NCBI GenBank assembly: GCA_964612085.1
Contig: CAZTCJ010000029.1
Location: 1-39,670, forward strand
Length of the DNA: 39,670 nucleotides
Direction of reading: 5' to 3'
Origin: CAZTCJ01 sp964612085
Lineage (GTDB): Bacteria; Pseudomonadota; Alphaproteobacteria; JAJFIK01
Shown here in pieces: positions 24,886-34,198 of this stretch. The position numbers and the translations under genes are program-made. The notes beneath the pieces were generated by a model, which saw only the letters and a program-made list of their open reading frames with translations, had not been told where the DNA came from and did no database searches. Every line of letters begins with the position of its first letter. Position 1 is the first letter of the stretch.

Positions 24886-25641
24886 ATGAAGGGGGTCAGA
24901 ATGGTCCGTTTCCGGCCGATCCCATGGCTGACCGGTTTCTTGCTTTTCTGGCTCGCGGCGCCCGCCGCAGCCTTCAAGATGACCCCCATCGAACTGACCT
25001 TTCCCCTGGAAGGCCGCGAGACACGCCAATCGGTGGTTTTGCAGAACGAAACGGCGGAGCCCGCCGCCATCGAGATCACGGTGCATAAACGCACCATGAC
25101 CCGGGACGGCAAGGATGTCCTCGACGGTCCGGTCCAGGATTTTCTCGTCGTGCCGAGCCAGGTCGTCCTGATGCCCGGACGCAGTCAGACCGTGCGCATC
25201 CAATGGCAGGGCCAGCCCGTCGAGCAAGAGGCCGCCTACCGTCTTATTGCGGAACAATTGGCCGTGGATATCGGTGAGGCGGTACAGCAGGGCGGCCGCA
25301 TGCGGCTTCTGGTGCGCTATGAAGGCGCGCTTTACGTCAAACCGGACGGTACGGCCCATGACGTGACCGTCGAAAGCGCCGTCATCCGCCAGGACGGCGG
25401 CAAGGCATCGATGCTGGATCTGTCTTTTCACAATAAAGGCACGGCCCATGTGGGATTGAGCGATCTGTCCCTGGAGATCAAGCGCAACGGTGCATCCTTG
25501 GCGAAACTAGCGCCAGATGCTCTGGAAGGGGTTTCCGGTGAAAACCTCCTGGCCGGTCATAGGCGTGACTTCACGATTGCCTTGCCTCAACCGGTCGATC
25601 CGGGTCCGGCGGATGTCTCCTTCGACTTCACGCCACGCTGA
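24886..25641 (+). CDS. Periplasmic pilus chaperone (PapD-like)
   Basis: A 251-residue periplasmic chaperone that would hold pilin subunits and deliver them to the usher. The signal peptide (GFLLFWLAAPAAA) precedes two Ig-like domains. Visible marks are the first strand FKMTPIELTFPLEGRETRQSVVLQN, the FLVVPSQVVLMPGRSQTVRIQW stretch, which is the conserved G1-to-binding region of PapD-like proteins, and AYRLIAEQL. The usual cleft Arg and Lys are hard to place without alignment. Start 24886 (MKGVRM) follows GGAAGG by 7 bases; the ATG at 24856 lacks a ribosome site. It ends 20 bases before the usher gene. Confidence 0.85.
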   Translation: MKGVRMVRFRPIPWLTGFLLFWLAAPAAAFKMTPIELTFPLEGRETRQSVVLQNETAEPAAIEITVHKRTMTRDGKDVLDGPVQDFLVVPSQVVLMPGRSQTVRIQWQGQPVEQEAAYRLIAEQLAVDIGEAVQQGGRMRLLVRYEGALYVKPDGTAHDVTVESAVIRQDGGKASMLDLSFHNKGTAHVGLSDLSLEIKRNGASLAKLAPDALEGVSGENLLAGHRRDFTIALPQPVDPGPADVSFDFTPR

Positions 25642-25661
25642 CGGCAGGTGGTGCTTGTGTT

Positions 25662-28124
25662 GTGTCCCGCCTGACCGCCACACCGGTTCTCGCAGCGATC
25701 ATGTTTACCCTTTTCCCAGCAATGGCCTTCGGCGCAACGGCGGACGATATCTTCGCCAAGGCCTTTGGCGGCAAGGCCGCGCCCCAGGAACAGGTCTTCG
25801 ACGCCCCGATCCTCTTCCTGATTTACGAGCTGGATCCCGTCCCGGTGCGGATCGATCCTGATGGAACGGTCTTCGTTGAACGGTCTCCATTGCTTGATGG
25901 GCTGAACGAGGTTTTGACCGCCAGTGCCCTGAAGACCTTGGATGCCCAGTTGCCGGGCGGCGAAGACGTCAGCCTTGACGCCATCCGCACGGCCGGTCTG
26001 GCCTTGACCTATGACAGCACCGCCCTGGCCTTGCGGCTCGATCTGAAACCGGATCAACAGAAAGCGGCGACCCTGTCCCTGTCGTCAAGACGCGCCATTC
26101 CCAAGACGCTCGCCCCGTCCAGCCCGTTCAGTGCCCGTCTCAATCTGCGGGCGGCGACTGGTCTTGCGTCCGGCGATGGCGTGGAAGAGGACGGCCGGGA
26201 GTCCGTCACGGCTTTCGCGGAAGCGGCCATCCATCTGCGCGGCCTCGTTCTGGAGGTCGATGGCGAGTTTATCGAAGGCGCCACCGACGCTTTCGGCGTT
26301 GCCGAGGCCCGGCTCCTTTACGACGACCGCGCGGCCCGGCGGCGCACCATCCTCGGCGATCACATCCTGCCGGTCTCAGGTTTTCAATCTCCGGAAGCCA
26401 TCACGGGGCTGACGGTCACCCGCTCCTTCGCCGCCCAGCCGGACCGCACGCCGAGGCCGACAGGCCAACGGATTCTGACATTGGACCGGCAAGCCAATGT
26501 GGACGTCTTGAGCGCGGGCCGCATCGTCGATACGTTCCGCTTGCCTCCGGGCCGGTTCAATGTCACCGATTTTCCCGTGGCGATCGGCCCGAACGATTTC
26601 ATCCTGCGCATTACGGACGATACCGGCCAGACCCAGATCGAGGCCTTCTCCGTGTTCTTCGCATCGACCCTGCTCGCGGCACAGGAAAGCGATTATGGCG
26701 TCAGCCTGGGCTTTCCCTCCTTGCGCGGCGGTTCCTGGCGCGAGGTGGACACCGATCACCCTCTTTTGTCCGCCTTTCACAGGCAAGGGCTGAGCGATAC
26801 GGTGACCGCCGGCACGAACATCCAACTGGCCCGTGGACAGATCAATACCGGTATGGAACTGGCCTGGGCCAATGCCGCCGGTACTTTCGATCTCATCAGC
26901 GATATTAGCGTCAACGGCACGCAGACGGGCGTGCGCCTTGCCGCGCAATACGACCTGCCGCCCTTATGGGACCAGTCCGCCGACATCCCGCCGCCCGTGT
27001 TCAATCTGCTTACCGATTACCGGTCTATCGCTTACACCGGTTTCGGAGAAGAACCGGACCGTCAGAATACGGCGGTCGATGTGACCGCGAGACTGGGACA
27101 GTCTTTTCCTTACGGTCTCAGCGCGAACCTCACCGGACAATATACGTTTCCGCGCGATGGCATCGATGCGGCAAGCAGCGTCTCGACCCAGATCAATTGG
27201 CGTTTGAACCGGGCCGCGAGCATTGATTTCACAGGAACGCAACGGCAGACTGAAACCGGCGTTGAAGCGGAATGGCTCCTGGGGCTGAGCATTATCTGGG
27301 GTCAAGGGCGGCGCTCCTCCCGCCTCAGCCATGACAGCGCGGCGGATGCCTTCCGGGTCGACTGGGCGCACCGCCCGGCCCAGCGCATCGGCGGCACGTC
27401 TTTTGCGGTGTCGGCGGTTCAGGACCAGACCGGCGGGCGCGCCGATGTCAATGTCCGCCATACCGGCCAACGGGCGGAAGCGATTCTGGACCATCGTACC
27501 ATCCGCCGCAGCGTGGATATTGCAGATACTAGGGAGAACCGGACGACCCTGAGCATCGGGACAGGCCTTGTGTATGCGGACGGCTCCGCCGCCCTGACCC
27601 GTCCCGTCAGCGATGCGTTCGCCATGATCCGCCGCCACCCTCAGCTTCGTGACGTTCCGATCCAGGTTAATCCGGGTGCTGCGGGACCGGCAGCTAAGAC
27701 GGACGGGCTCGGCCCCCTGGTCTTGCCGGACCTGGCCTCCCATGTGGCCAGACCTATCCGGCTCGATGCCCCGGCCCTGGCGGCAGGCCAGTCCCTGGGC
27801 GAGGAACGGCCCTGGCTGCGCCCGGGTTTGCGCGGCGGTGTCGTCCTGATGGCGGGAACCGCCGGCGCGGTTGTGCTTCAGGGACGCCTGATCGATCAGG
27901 CAGGCGAACCGGTCGGGCTGATCAGCGGCACGCTCGCTCCGGAAGCGGGAGACAGTAAAGATACGACGGTTTTCTTCAGCAACCGGAATGGTCAGATCGT
28001 CATCGATGGCCTGCCTGCGGGATTCTATACGCTTCAGTTAAGTGACGGGTCTGGAAGGCAAGCGCGCCTGGAGATCCCCGAAGATGCCAGTGGCTTTTAC
28101 GATTACGGAGATATCCGCCTATGA
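25662..28124 (+). CDS. Outer membrane usher of a chaperone-usher pilus
   Basis: An 820-residue usher, about the normal length. A signal peptide (about 1-24) precedes the N-terminal domain (VFDAPILFLIYELDPVPVRI, 44-64), which binds chaperone-subunit complexes. The large middle part forms the 24-strand outer membrane barrel with its plug, for example SLGFPSLRGGSW and the alternating aromatic strands. The C-terminal domain GAVVLQGRLIDQAGEPVGLISGTL with the final GFYTLQLSDGSGRQARLEIPE is the typical end domain that takes part in subunit hand-over. The usher sequence is divergent from Fim/Pap ushers and fits the archaic class. The start is a GTG with GGCAGGTGG upstream. The stop overlaps the next gene by 4 bases. 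Confidence 0.85.
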   Translation: MSRLTATPVLAAIMFTLFPAMAFGATADDIFAKAFGGKAAPQEQVFDAPILFLIYELDPVPVRIDPDGTVFVERSPLLDGLNEVLTASALKTLDAQLPGGEDVSLDAIRTAGLALTYDSTALALRLDLKPDQQKAATLSLSSRRAIPKTLAPSSPFSARLNLRAATGLASGDGVEEDGRESVTAFAEAAIHLRGLVLEVDGEFIEGATDAFGVAEARLLYDDRAARRRTILGDHILPVSGFQSPEAITGLTVTRSFAAQPDRTPRPTGQRILTLDRQANVDVLSAGRIVDTFRLPPGRFNVTDFPVAIGPNDFILRITDDTGQTQIEAFSVFFASTLLAAQESDYGVSLGFPSLRGGSWREVDTDHPLLSAFHRQGLSDTVTAGTNIQLARGQINTGMELAWANAAGTFDLISDISVNGTQTGVRLAAQYDLPPLWDQSADIPPPVFNLLTDYRSIAYTGFGEEPDRQNTAVDVTARLGQSFPYGLSANLTGQYTFPRDGIDAASSVSTQINWRLNRAASIDFTGTQRQTETGVEAEWLLGLSIIWGQGRRSSRLSHDSAADAFRVDWAHRPAQRIGGTSFAVSAVQDQTGGRADVNVRHTGQRAEAILDHRTIRRSVDIADTRENRTTLSIGTGLVYADGSAALTRPVSDAFAMIRRHPQLRDVPIQVNPGAAGPAAKTDGLGPLVLPDLASHVARPIRLDAPALAAGQSLGEERPWLRPGLRGGVVLMAGTAGAVVLQGRLIDQAGEPVGLISGTLAPEAGDSKDTTVFFSNRNGQIVIDGLPAGFYTLQLSDGSGRQARLEIPEDASGFYDYGDIRL

Positions 28125-29035
28125 GGCAAACCTTTATCGTGTTGGTCTTCATCTGGCTGCTGGTTTTCTCCGCAAGGCCCGCACAGGCCTGCACCCTCGA
28201 CCATCCCGCAGCCCTTGATCTGGCCGGTGCGGAAGATATCAATCCGCTCGGGACGGAACGCCTGCGTGTGACGGTCAACGCCGCCGTTAAGGCGGATGCC
28301 ACGGGACCCTGCCAACTGCTTCTTGGTTTCGACAGCAAGGCGGAACGAAACGGCGTCCACCGCCTGTCCGGTAACGGCGCCATGCTCTCCTATCGGATCA
28401 CTCGTGGACCGGGCGATGAACGCCCGCTTCAGGATCTTCCCCAAGCACGCGCCCAGGACCTGCTGGCGATCGGGGCCGCTCCACGGCGCCGGCGGATCGT
28501 GCAATATGATATCGTCCTGGACCGGCCCTTCACGGTGCCGCCCGGTCTCTATATGGATCGCCTCGATATATCCGTTTACGATGCAAGGACCCGCATGGCC
28601 CGGCGCCTCGACCTGGTGCGCGTGGCCGTCAGAATGCGCGTGCCGCCCTCCATCGAGACGCGGCTCGATGCGGGCACGGGGCCGCTGCCCATCGCCGGCG
28701 CGATCCATAACCTGGATTTGGGTATCCTGCGGACCGGCCTCAGGCAGCGTTTCTCTTTGCACATCGTCGCCAACACCCCCTACGATATCGCTCTGGACTC
28801 GGAAGGACGCGGGCGTCTCAAGACGGCGGCCATCCCAAACGCGGCCATAACCTACCGGCTGGATGTGGACGGCAAACCCGTCTCTCTCGCCGCACCTGTC
28901 ACCTTGTCCATGCGCAAGGCCCGCAGCAGCATCCGTCAGACGGCCCACCGGTTTACGGTTACGATCGGCGATGTGACGGATGCCTTTGCCGGCCGATACC
29001 ACGACGATATCCGTTTTACCGTCCGGGCCCGCTGA
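28121..29035 (+). CDS. Two-domain pilus tip subunit (Csu tip-like)
   Basis: A 304-residue exported protein and the last gene of the pilus operon. After the signal peptide (VLVFIWLLVFSARPAQA) an N-terminal domain (about 24-175) begins CTLDHPAALDL, and a second beta-rich domain (about 180-304) ends AGRYHDDIRFTV. That last pattern matches the C-terminal strand of the major pilin in this operon and marks spore-coat-U-type subunits. Such two-domain subunits sit at the pilus tip in Csu-type systems and carry the surface-binding site, so this is probably the adhesin. It has only a few cysteines (Cys24 and one in GPCQLLL), compatible with one disulfide. The ATG overlaps the usher stop (ATGA), which indicates coupling. 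Confidence 0.8.
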   Translation: MRQTFIVLVFIWLLVFSARPAQACTLDHPAALDLAGAEDINPLGTERLRVTVNAAVKADATGPCQLLLGFDSKAERNGVHRLSGNGAMLSYRITRGPGDERPLQDLPQARAQDLLAIGAAPRRRRIVQYDIVLDRPFTVPPGLYMDRLDISVYDARTRMARRLDLVRVAVRMRVPPSIETRLDAGTGPLPIAGAIHNLDLGILRTGLRQRFSLHIVANTPYDIALDSEGRGRLKTAAIPNAAITYRLDVDGKPVSLAAPVTLSMRKARSSIRQTAHRFTVTIGDVTDAFAGRYHDDIRFTVRAR

Positions 29036-29070
29036 ACTAAGAAACGCCACCGCACGTTCTGGAATGGATC

Positions 29071-29961
29071 CTATTTATCGCCGGAGGCTCTAGGCTGTTT
29101 CTCGTATTCGGCCAGCACATCCCGGTATCTGAACGACACGGACCGCCCCGCGATCTGAAATCTGTGGCGCTTGGTATAGCCGACCAGATGGACGATATGG
29201 ATCTCCTCGAACGGAAAACTCGGCGCCCGCAACCGCCGCCCGCGCAGATCGATGGCCGGGGTGCAATGGCCGACCAGCCAATTGTTCACGGCCCGCAGCG
29301 GACAGAGCTTCACCTCACCGGAAAAGATCAGCTTATGGAGCGGGATCTGATCGGAGAAAAAGCGTTTGTCCTGGCCTTCCAGCCGCTGGCGCACCTCGTC
29401 CAGAGCCGCAGCCCATTTCGCCCATAAGGGCGAGGATGCCCGCGCGCCGAAAACCCCTGAATTGACCATCTGGAAGCGGGCGAATTTGCTCCGGACCTCC
29501 CTTCCGTAGATCACATCATAGGTATGCATCGTATAATTGTCCGGGAACCGGCAGGTCAGATAATTCGGATCGGCTTGCGGGTGGGCGCAAAGATCCGCGA
29601 GCTGCGCACACTGAGCGATTTGGTCGAGCCCCACCCCGTTTTGCACCCAGGTATCGCCGTCAAGCCAGATATAAAGATCGTAGCCCGGAAAATACTCCGG
29701 CAGCCGCGCTTTCGTGCCGAGCCGGGCGAGCAGGAACCCTTCGCCGTCTTCCACCTGACTGGCGTCCGCATCGACTTGGGCGACGATATCCGCGCCGGTG
29801 CCGATCGCCGGCGGCAAAGGCACGGTGCCGTGCTGCAGAAAGCCGATATCGAAGCGCCGCGTTTCAAGCGCCCGCAGCGACTCCAAAAGCTCCGAGGCCA
29901 GGTCGTAATGGTTCTCATCGCAGCCGGTGATGACAATTGTCTTGGTCACAGGTCGTCTCAT
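29071..29961 (-). CDS. Glycosyltransferase-like protein (GT-A fold)
   Basis: A 296-residue protein with the pattern of GT-A type glycosyltransferases. The N-terminus KTIVITGCDENHYDLASELLESL is an alpha/beta nucleotide-binding start. YDLYIWLDGDTWVQ (DGD at 101-103) resembles the metal- and nucleotide-sugar-binding DxD motif. FQMVNSGVFGARAS is the acceptor-side strand with NSGV, as in glycogenin- or GT8-like enzymes. No signal peptide is present. Donor and acceptor are unknown. Start 29961 is a plausible ATG, but a GTG at 29949 or an upstream extension cannot be excluded. It is convergent with the pilus operon and follows the periplasmic protein at 30205 after a gap of 240 bases; whether it modifies pilin or surface sugars is speculation. 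Confidence 0.8.
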   Translation of the reverse strand: MRRPVTKTIVITGCDENHYDLASELLESLRALETRRFDIGFLQHGTVPLPPAIGTGADIVAQVDADASQVEDGEGFLLARLGTKARLPEYFPGYDLYIWLDGDTWVQNGVGLDQIAQCAQLADLCAHPQADPNYLTCRFPDNYTMHTYDVIYGREVRSKFARFQMVNSGVFGARASSPLWAKWAAALDEVRQRLEGQDKRFFSDQIPLHKLIFSGEVKLCPLRAVNNWLVGHCTPAIDLRGRRLRAPSFPFEEIHIVHLVGYTKRHRFQIAGRSVSFRYRDVLAEYEKQPRASGDK

Positions 29962-30204
29962 CGCGCGTCTGGACCGGCGCTCATGAACGCTGCCGATTCT
30001 TCCGATACGACCTTGCCACACCAGTAAGCCGGGGGCGAGCGCCGGGATCGGGTCGCGGTCCAGGCCTTGCGCCGGGGCAGATGGAGAAGAGGCGTTGCAG
30101 AACGTTTACGCCTTCGCTTCTGGCGCAGCTCCGGCGTGAGAGCCCCCTATTCTCGGTTATTGCCTCAATAAGCTGCGCAGGCTGGCGCAGAGGCGCCGCC
30201 CGGT

Positions 30205-31062
30205 TCAGTCGCTGACGGGAACCGGCGGAATCCGGAACGACCGGACCTCGCGGTTCGGACGGCTGATCGCGAACAGCACCCGGTCGTCCGTGCTCCGGTC
30301 CCAGGCAAAGGCCTGACCTTCGGCTTCGATGGCAATGGTCGCGATGTGAACGAAAGCCGGGCCCATTTCCGGGAACGCCAAGACATACATCTCCGGCCGG
30401 TCGTGACCCATCACATAGAGATATCCGTCCGGACCCAGCGCGCCGCCGGATGCCGCATGGGGCGCCATGCGTTCCAGAACGGAGTCGGGAAAGATCCATC
30501 CGCCCGTGCGCCGCCAGTCCTTGTCGAAGGACGCCACCGCGCCGAAACGATGGTTTTTGAAATCATGCCCGCCCTTGCCGTCGTAATGGGCGAAACCGGC
30601 GATCCAGCCGTCGCCGCGCCGGTCGAACCAGGTGAGCGAACCTTCATCCAATGCGCCGAGGCTGTGACTCTCCCGATGCGTCATATCTTCCGTATCGAAA
30701 ATTTCGATGGAACTCGCCATGGGCGTTTGAGGGAAATTGGAATTGGCGCAAAAGAGCTTTGCATCATCCGCATAGCAGCTATTCAGATGCGAGATAGGAC
30801 CATTGCGCGGCCCCAGCCAACCGGCGACGCGCTCACCCGTTTCCCGGTCATACTGGCCGATGGCGAAATTGACGATGGCGTAGAAATGATCGGCATCGGC
30901 GGCGGCGCCTTGTCCGGCCTCACGGGCCGGAAAGCGGCCCAAAGCCTCGGCTTCCAGGCGCAGAACCGGCGGCGGCGTGTACTCCTCGATCGTCCATTCC
31001 TCGGCCGACACCGCACCTGTCAGCATACCGCACATCACAATGGCCCGAACCAGCATTTTCAT
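30205..31062 (-). CDS. Periplasmic protein of unknown function (beta-propeller-like)
   Basis: I do not recognise a named family for this 285-residue exported protein. A signal peptide (MKMLVRAIVMCGMLTGAVSA) is followed by repeated blade-like segments of about 40-50 residues with aromatic and Gly-Asp turns: HFYAIVNFAIGQYDRETGERV, SIEIFDTEDMTHRESH, FGAVASFDKDWRRTGGW, GALGPDGYLYVMGHDRPEMYVLAF. This pattern suggests a seven-bladed or shorter beta-propeller. Two cysteines (in NSCYADDAKLFC) lie close together and could form a disulfide. Start 31062 follows GGGAG by about 8 bases; the frame extends to 31092. No substrate or partner can be inferred. Confidence 0.75.
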   Translation of the reverse strand: MKMLVRAIVMCGMLTGAVSAEEWTIEEYTPPPVLRLEAEALGRFPAREAGQGAAADADHFYAIVNFAIGQYDRETGERVAGWLGPRNGPISHLNSCYADDAKLFCANSNFPQTPMASSIEIFDTEDMTHRESHSLGALDEGSLTWFDRRGDGWIAGFAHYDGKGGHDFKNHRFGAVASFDKDWRRTGGWIFPDSVLERMAPHAASGGALGPDGYLYVMGHDRPEMYVLAFPEMGPAFVHIATIAIEAEGQAFAWDRSTDDRVLFAISRPNREVRSFRIPPVPVSD

Positions 31063-31474
31063 CACCCGCTCTCCCTCTCTTGTTGAGCGCAACCTATACC
31101 CGGGCCGTAACAGCCCTATGACGATCCGCGACGCGATTGCTCAGCGGTTCTGGAATTATGAATGAACAGTCCGTAAGGTGTGTATCCGGCCAAATACCAG
31201 CAAGGCTTTCAAAAAGCCCGCTAATATCCGAAACCGTCCATGCCGTTTGCCAGCAGGCTTCACAGTTACGGACTGTGGTTCGTCACGCTCCTGCAATTCA
31301 TCTGTCACGGGATTGACAAGCAGGTGTCAAAAAATCGTCAGACAACGGTAAGAAAGGCCACTCGCATCCGCGATTGTGTCCGCTTCATCGAATTGTCACT
31401 TGCGTTCAGCACCCGGTATGTCTGTCTTCCGCCGTCAGATGATTTTCACCCATTTCACATTGGGGGACTGCACC
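31063..31474. other. Gene-free stretch upstream of the TonB-dependent receptor
   Basis: About 410 bases between divergent genes. The 11-base motif ACAGTCCGTAA at 31166-31176 recurs inverted at 31266-31276, where it lies inside the perfect palindrome CACAGT-TACGG-ACTGTG (31261-31277). I see no Fur-type site here. A frame at 31240-31620 runs into the receptor gene in another register and is not a gene. Confidence 0.5.
31261..31277. promoter_or_regulatory. Candidate operator upstream of the TonB-dependent receptor
   Basis: CACAGTTACGGACTGTG is a perfect 6-5-6 inverted repeat. An inverted partial copy (ACAGTCCGTAA) lies at 31166-31176, about 100 bases upstream. The spacing and symmetry fit a dimeric repressor or activator site, but I cannot name the regulator. 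Confidence 0.35.
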
Positions 31475-34147
31475 ATGGGCGCCGATCAGAAACCGACACC
31501 GTTTTCGACTTTCGAAACCCGCAGGCTGAGCACGCTCACCGCGACCCTGTTGGGCGGGGTGTGCCTCTTCGCCCTGCCGCTGGCACCGGCTGCGCTCGCC
31601 CAGGACGAGGAAGAGGTTGACGAGCTGGACCGGATGATCGTGTTCGGCTCGGCGCTGGCGCAACAGCGCGCCATCGACGAGAAGCGCGACACGCTTCAGA
31701 TCATCGACGCCCTGTCGGAAGACGATATTGGCCGCCTGCCCGACCTCAACGTGGCGGCGGCGCTGCGCCGGGTGCCGGGTCTCTCCATCCAGAATGACCA
31801 GGGCGAGGCACGCTTTCCCGTCATCCGTGGCCTTAACGCGGAATTCAACCGGGTGACGATCGACGGTGTAACGGTGGCGTCGCCCGAACGCGGCACACGG
31901 ACGGTGCCCCTCGACATCATTCCGGCCTCCCTCCTGGCCGGCCTTGAGGTGGTCAAGACCATCACGCCGGATCTCGATCCCAATGCGCTTGGCGGCACGA
32001 TCAATCTGCGCACCCGCAGCGCCTTCGATGCGGAAGACCCCTTCTTCTTCTATGGCCAGTTGTTCGGCGGCTTCCATGGCCAGGCGGGCGACGGCGGCAC
32101 GCTGGGATCGGACGATCCCGACCGCGAAATCCCCTTGCGGGTCAATTTCGCCACCGGCATGCGCTTCGGTCCGGACCAGCAGTTCGGCGCCGTGATCGGC
32201 TTCGACTATTCCCGCCGGAATTTCGAAATTCCGCAGATCGAGGTAGACGATTCCGATTACACGGAATTCGACGCGGCCGGCAACAATGTGGGGCTCGGCA
32301 ACGGTAACGGCATCGTGGTGCCGACCAACAACCGGGTGTTCTTCTATAACAACGTCCGGGAACGGATTTCCGGTCATGGCCGCCTGGAATGGCGCCCGAG
32401 CGAGGACTTCTCCATCGATGTGCGCGGCATCTATGCGCGCTTCACCGATGACGAGCGGCGGGACGAATTCCGTTATGAGCTGGGCACCAGCGGCAGCAAC
32501 GCCCAGCCTGCGGCCATTCTCGATCAGACGCCGGTCTCCGGCGTCACCGAAACCGGCTTCGGCATTGTCGGCCTCGGCCGGTTCGAGATCGACCGGACGA
32601 TCTACACGGCCGCGGGCTCGATGGACTGGACGGTCCTGCCGGGCCTGATCTGGGAAGTCGATCTCAGCTATTCGGGTGCCGAGCTTAATAATCCGGAAAG
32701 CACAGAGTCCTTCCAGACCGACACCTCCTTCGGGGCCCGTTACGACACCGCGGACTTCTTCCCACGGACCTTTCCGCTCGATCCCGTGGGTTTCTTTGAT
32801 CCGTCGAGCTACCGGCACAACAACCGGGGCGTGTTGGACCGGACCACGGATGAGGACATCTACGAAGCGCGCACGGATCTGACCTATCAGACCGCGTTCT
32901 TTAATATCGAAACCGACATCAAGGTCGGCGGCATGTACCGCCAGCGGGAACGGGAAGAACAGACCATCTTCGACCGCTTCCGCCAGGCTGAAGGTCTCGA
33001 TTACACCCTGGCCGATGCGTTCAACCGGCAGCTTGCAGGCGTCGACTTCCAGGGCGGCTACGACTTCCCGTTCCGGGTGGACGATAACGGCGCCACCCGC
33101 TTCTTCCGCCAGAACAATGCCTCCTTCACCAAGGACGGCGCGCCGGACGCCCCGACCTTCTTTGCCCGGACGGAAGCCGAAGAAGACATCTATGGCGGTT
33201 ACGCCATGGCCACGTTCCGGGAAGGACCCTTCACCCTGACAGGCGGTGTGCGGATCGAATATACCGAATGGGAAGGACTCGACGTGCCTTCCGACACAGG
33301 CAGCAGCGGCGATTATACCAGCGTGCTGCCGGCCGTGCTCGGGCGCTGGGACATTCTTGAGAATGTCACCTTGCGCGCGGCCTATACGGAAACCATCGGC
33401 CGTCCGGACTTGAGCGATCTGACCCGCGCGACCACCATCACCCAGGAGCCCGACGGCAGCTTCATCGTGAGCCGGAGCAACGCGGATCTGGACCCCCGGC
33501 AGGCGCGCAATATCGATCTCTCCGCGGAATGGTACATTCCCGACGGGATCATCGCCTTCGGCCTGTTCTACAAGGATGTGACTGATGAGATCTTTGTACT
33601 GACGGATCTCGATGCCTCGTTCCAGGGCGTGCCCGCCGTCATCACCCAGCCGGTCAATGCGGAAGACGCCGAAATCTACGGTGTGGAGTTCCAGGCCCAG
33701 CAATTGCTGTCCTGGCTGCCCGCTCCGTTCGACAATTTCGGCTTCAACGTGAACGCCACTTGGCTCGATACGGAATTCACCGTGCCGACCGCCAACGGCA
33801 CGCGCACCACGGGCTTCTTCCAGCAGCCCAATGTGGTGGCCAACGCCACTGTGTTCTACGCCGTCGAAGATCTGGAGGTCCGGGCCTCCTACAACTATAC
33901 GGGCCAGTTCCTCGACACCATCGTCACCAACGACCGGCGCCGGGACGAATACTGGCGGGACCGGGCCCAGGTGGATATGCAGGTGCGCTATAACATCACC
34001 GATTATCTGACCTTCATTTTCGAAGGCCAGAACCTGAACAATGAAGGCCGGACGGAAGTGACGGGTCCGAACGAAGCCTTCCTTCAGGAAGATGCCGAGT
34101 TCGGCCGGACTTTCTGGTTCGGCTTGAGCGCCGCGCTCCAGCGCTAG
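31475..34147 (+). CDS. TonB-dependent receptor (Xanthomonas-Caulobacter carbohydrate-type)
   Basis: An 890-residue outer membrane receptor for energy-dependent uptake. The signal peptide includes TATLLGGVCLFALPLAPAALAQ. The TonB-box-like stretch DELDRMIVFGS follows. The plug domain (about 60-190) carries SEDDIGRLPDLNVAAALRRV, PVIRGLNAEFNRVTIDGVTV and ASLLAGLEVVKTI, then LDPNALGGTINLRTRSAF, which matches the large TonB receptor subclass common in Xanthomonas and Caulobacter and often linked to glycan oligomers. The remaining 700 residues form the 22-strand barrel, ending FWFGLSAALQR. Start 31475 was chosen for the signal peptide; the frame is open to 31376. No sugar enzymes or regulators flank it, so the ligand is unknown. 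A strong terminator follows. Confidence 0.9.
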   Translation: MGADQKPTPFSTFETRRLSTLTATLLGGVCLFALPLAPAALAQDEEEVDELDRMIVFGSALAQQRAIDEKRDTLQIIDALSEDDIGRLPDLNVAAALRRVPGLSIQNDQGEARFPVIRGLNAEFNRVTIDGVTVASPERGTRTVPLDIIPASLLAGLEVVKTITPDLDPNALGGTINLRTRSAFDAEDPFFFYGQLFGGFHGQAGDGGTLGSDDPDREIPLRVNFATGMRFGPDQQFGAVIGFDYSRRNFEIPQIEVDDSDYTEFDAAGNNVGLGNGNGIVVPTNNRVFFYNNVRERISGHGRLEWRPSEDFSIDVRGIYARFTDDERRDEFRYELGTSGSNAQPAAILDQTPVSGVTETGFGIVGLGRFEIDRTIYTAAGSMDWTVLPGLIWEVDLSYSGAELNNPESTESFQTDTSFGARYDTADFFPRTFPLDPVGFFDPSSYRHNNRGVLDRTTDEDIYEARTDLTYQTAFFNIETDIKVGGMYRQREREEQTIFDRFRQAEGLDYTLADAFNRQLAGVDFQGGYDFPFRVDDNGATRFFRQNNASFTKDGAPDAPTFFARTEAEEDIYGGYAMATFREGPFTLTGGVRIEYTEWEGLDVPSDTGSSGDYTSVLPAVLGRWDILENVTLRAAYTETIGRPDLSDLTRATTITQEPDGSFIVSRSNADLDPRQARNIDLSAEWYIPDGIIAFGLFYKDVTDEIFVLTDLDASFQGVPAVITQPVNAEDAEIYGVEFQAQQLLSWLPAPFDNFGFNVNATWLDTEFTVPTANGTRTTGFFQQPNVVANATVFYAVEDLEVRASYNYTGQFLDTIVTNDRRRDEYWRDRAQVDMQVRYNITDYLTFIFEGQNLNNEGRTEVTGPNEAFLQEDAEFGRTFWFGLSAALQR

Positions 34148-34167
34148 ACTATTCCAACCCCCACTTC

Positions 34168-34198
34168 AAAGGGCTTCCCGCGTGGAAGCCCTTTTTTT
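34168..34198 (+). terminator. Rho-independent terminator after the TonB-dependent receptor
   Basis: An 11-bp stem, AAAGGGCTTCC (34168-34178) and GGAAGCCCTTT, with a 5-base loop, is followed by a run of T residues (CCCTTTTTTTAT). This is a textbook terminator, 20 bases after the receptor stop. Confidence 0.92.

Noticed and set aside
31406..33703. Minus-strand frame of 765 codons opposite the TonB-dependent receptor
   Set aside because: Antisense shadow. The plus-strand frame has plug and barrel motifs and a signal peptide.
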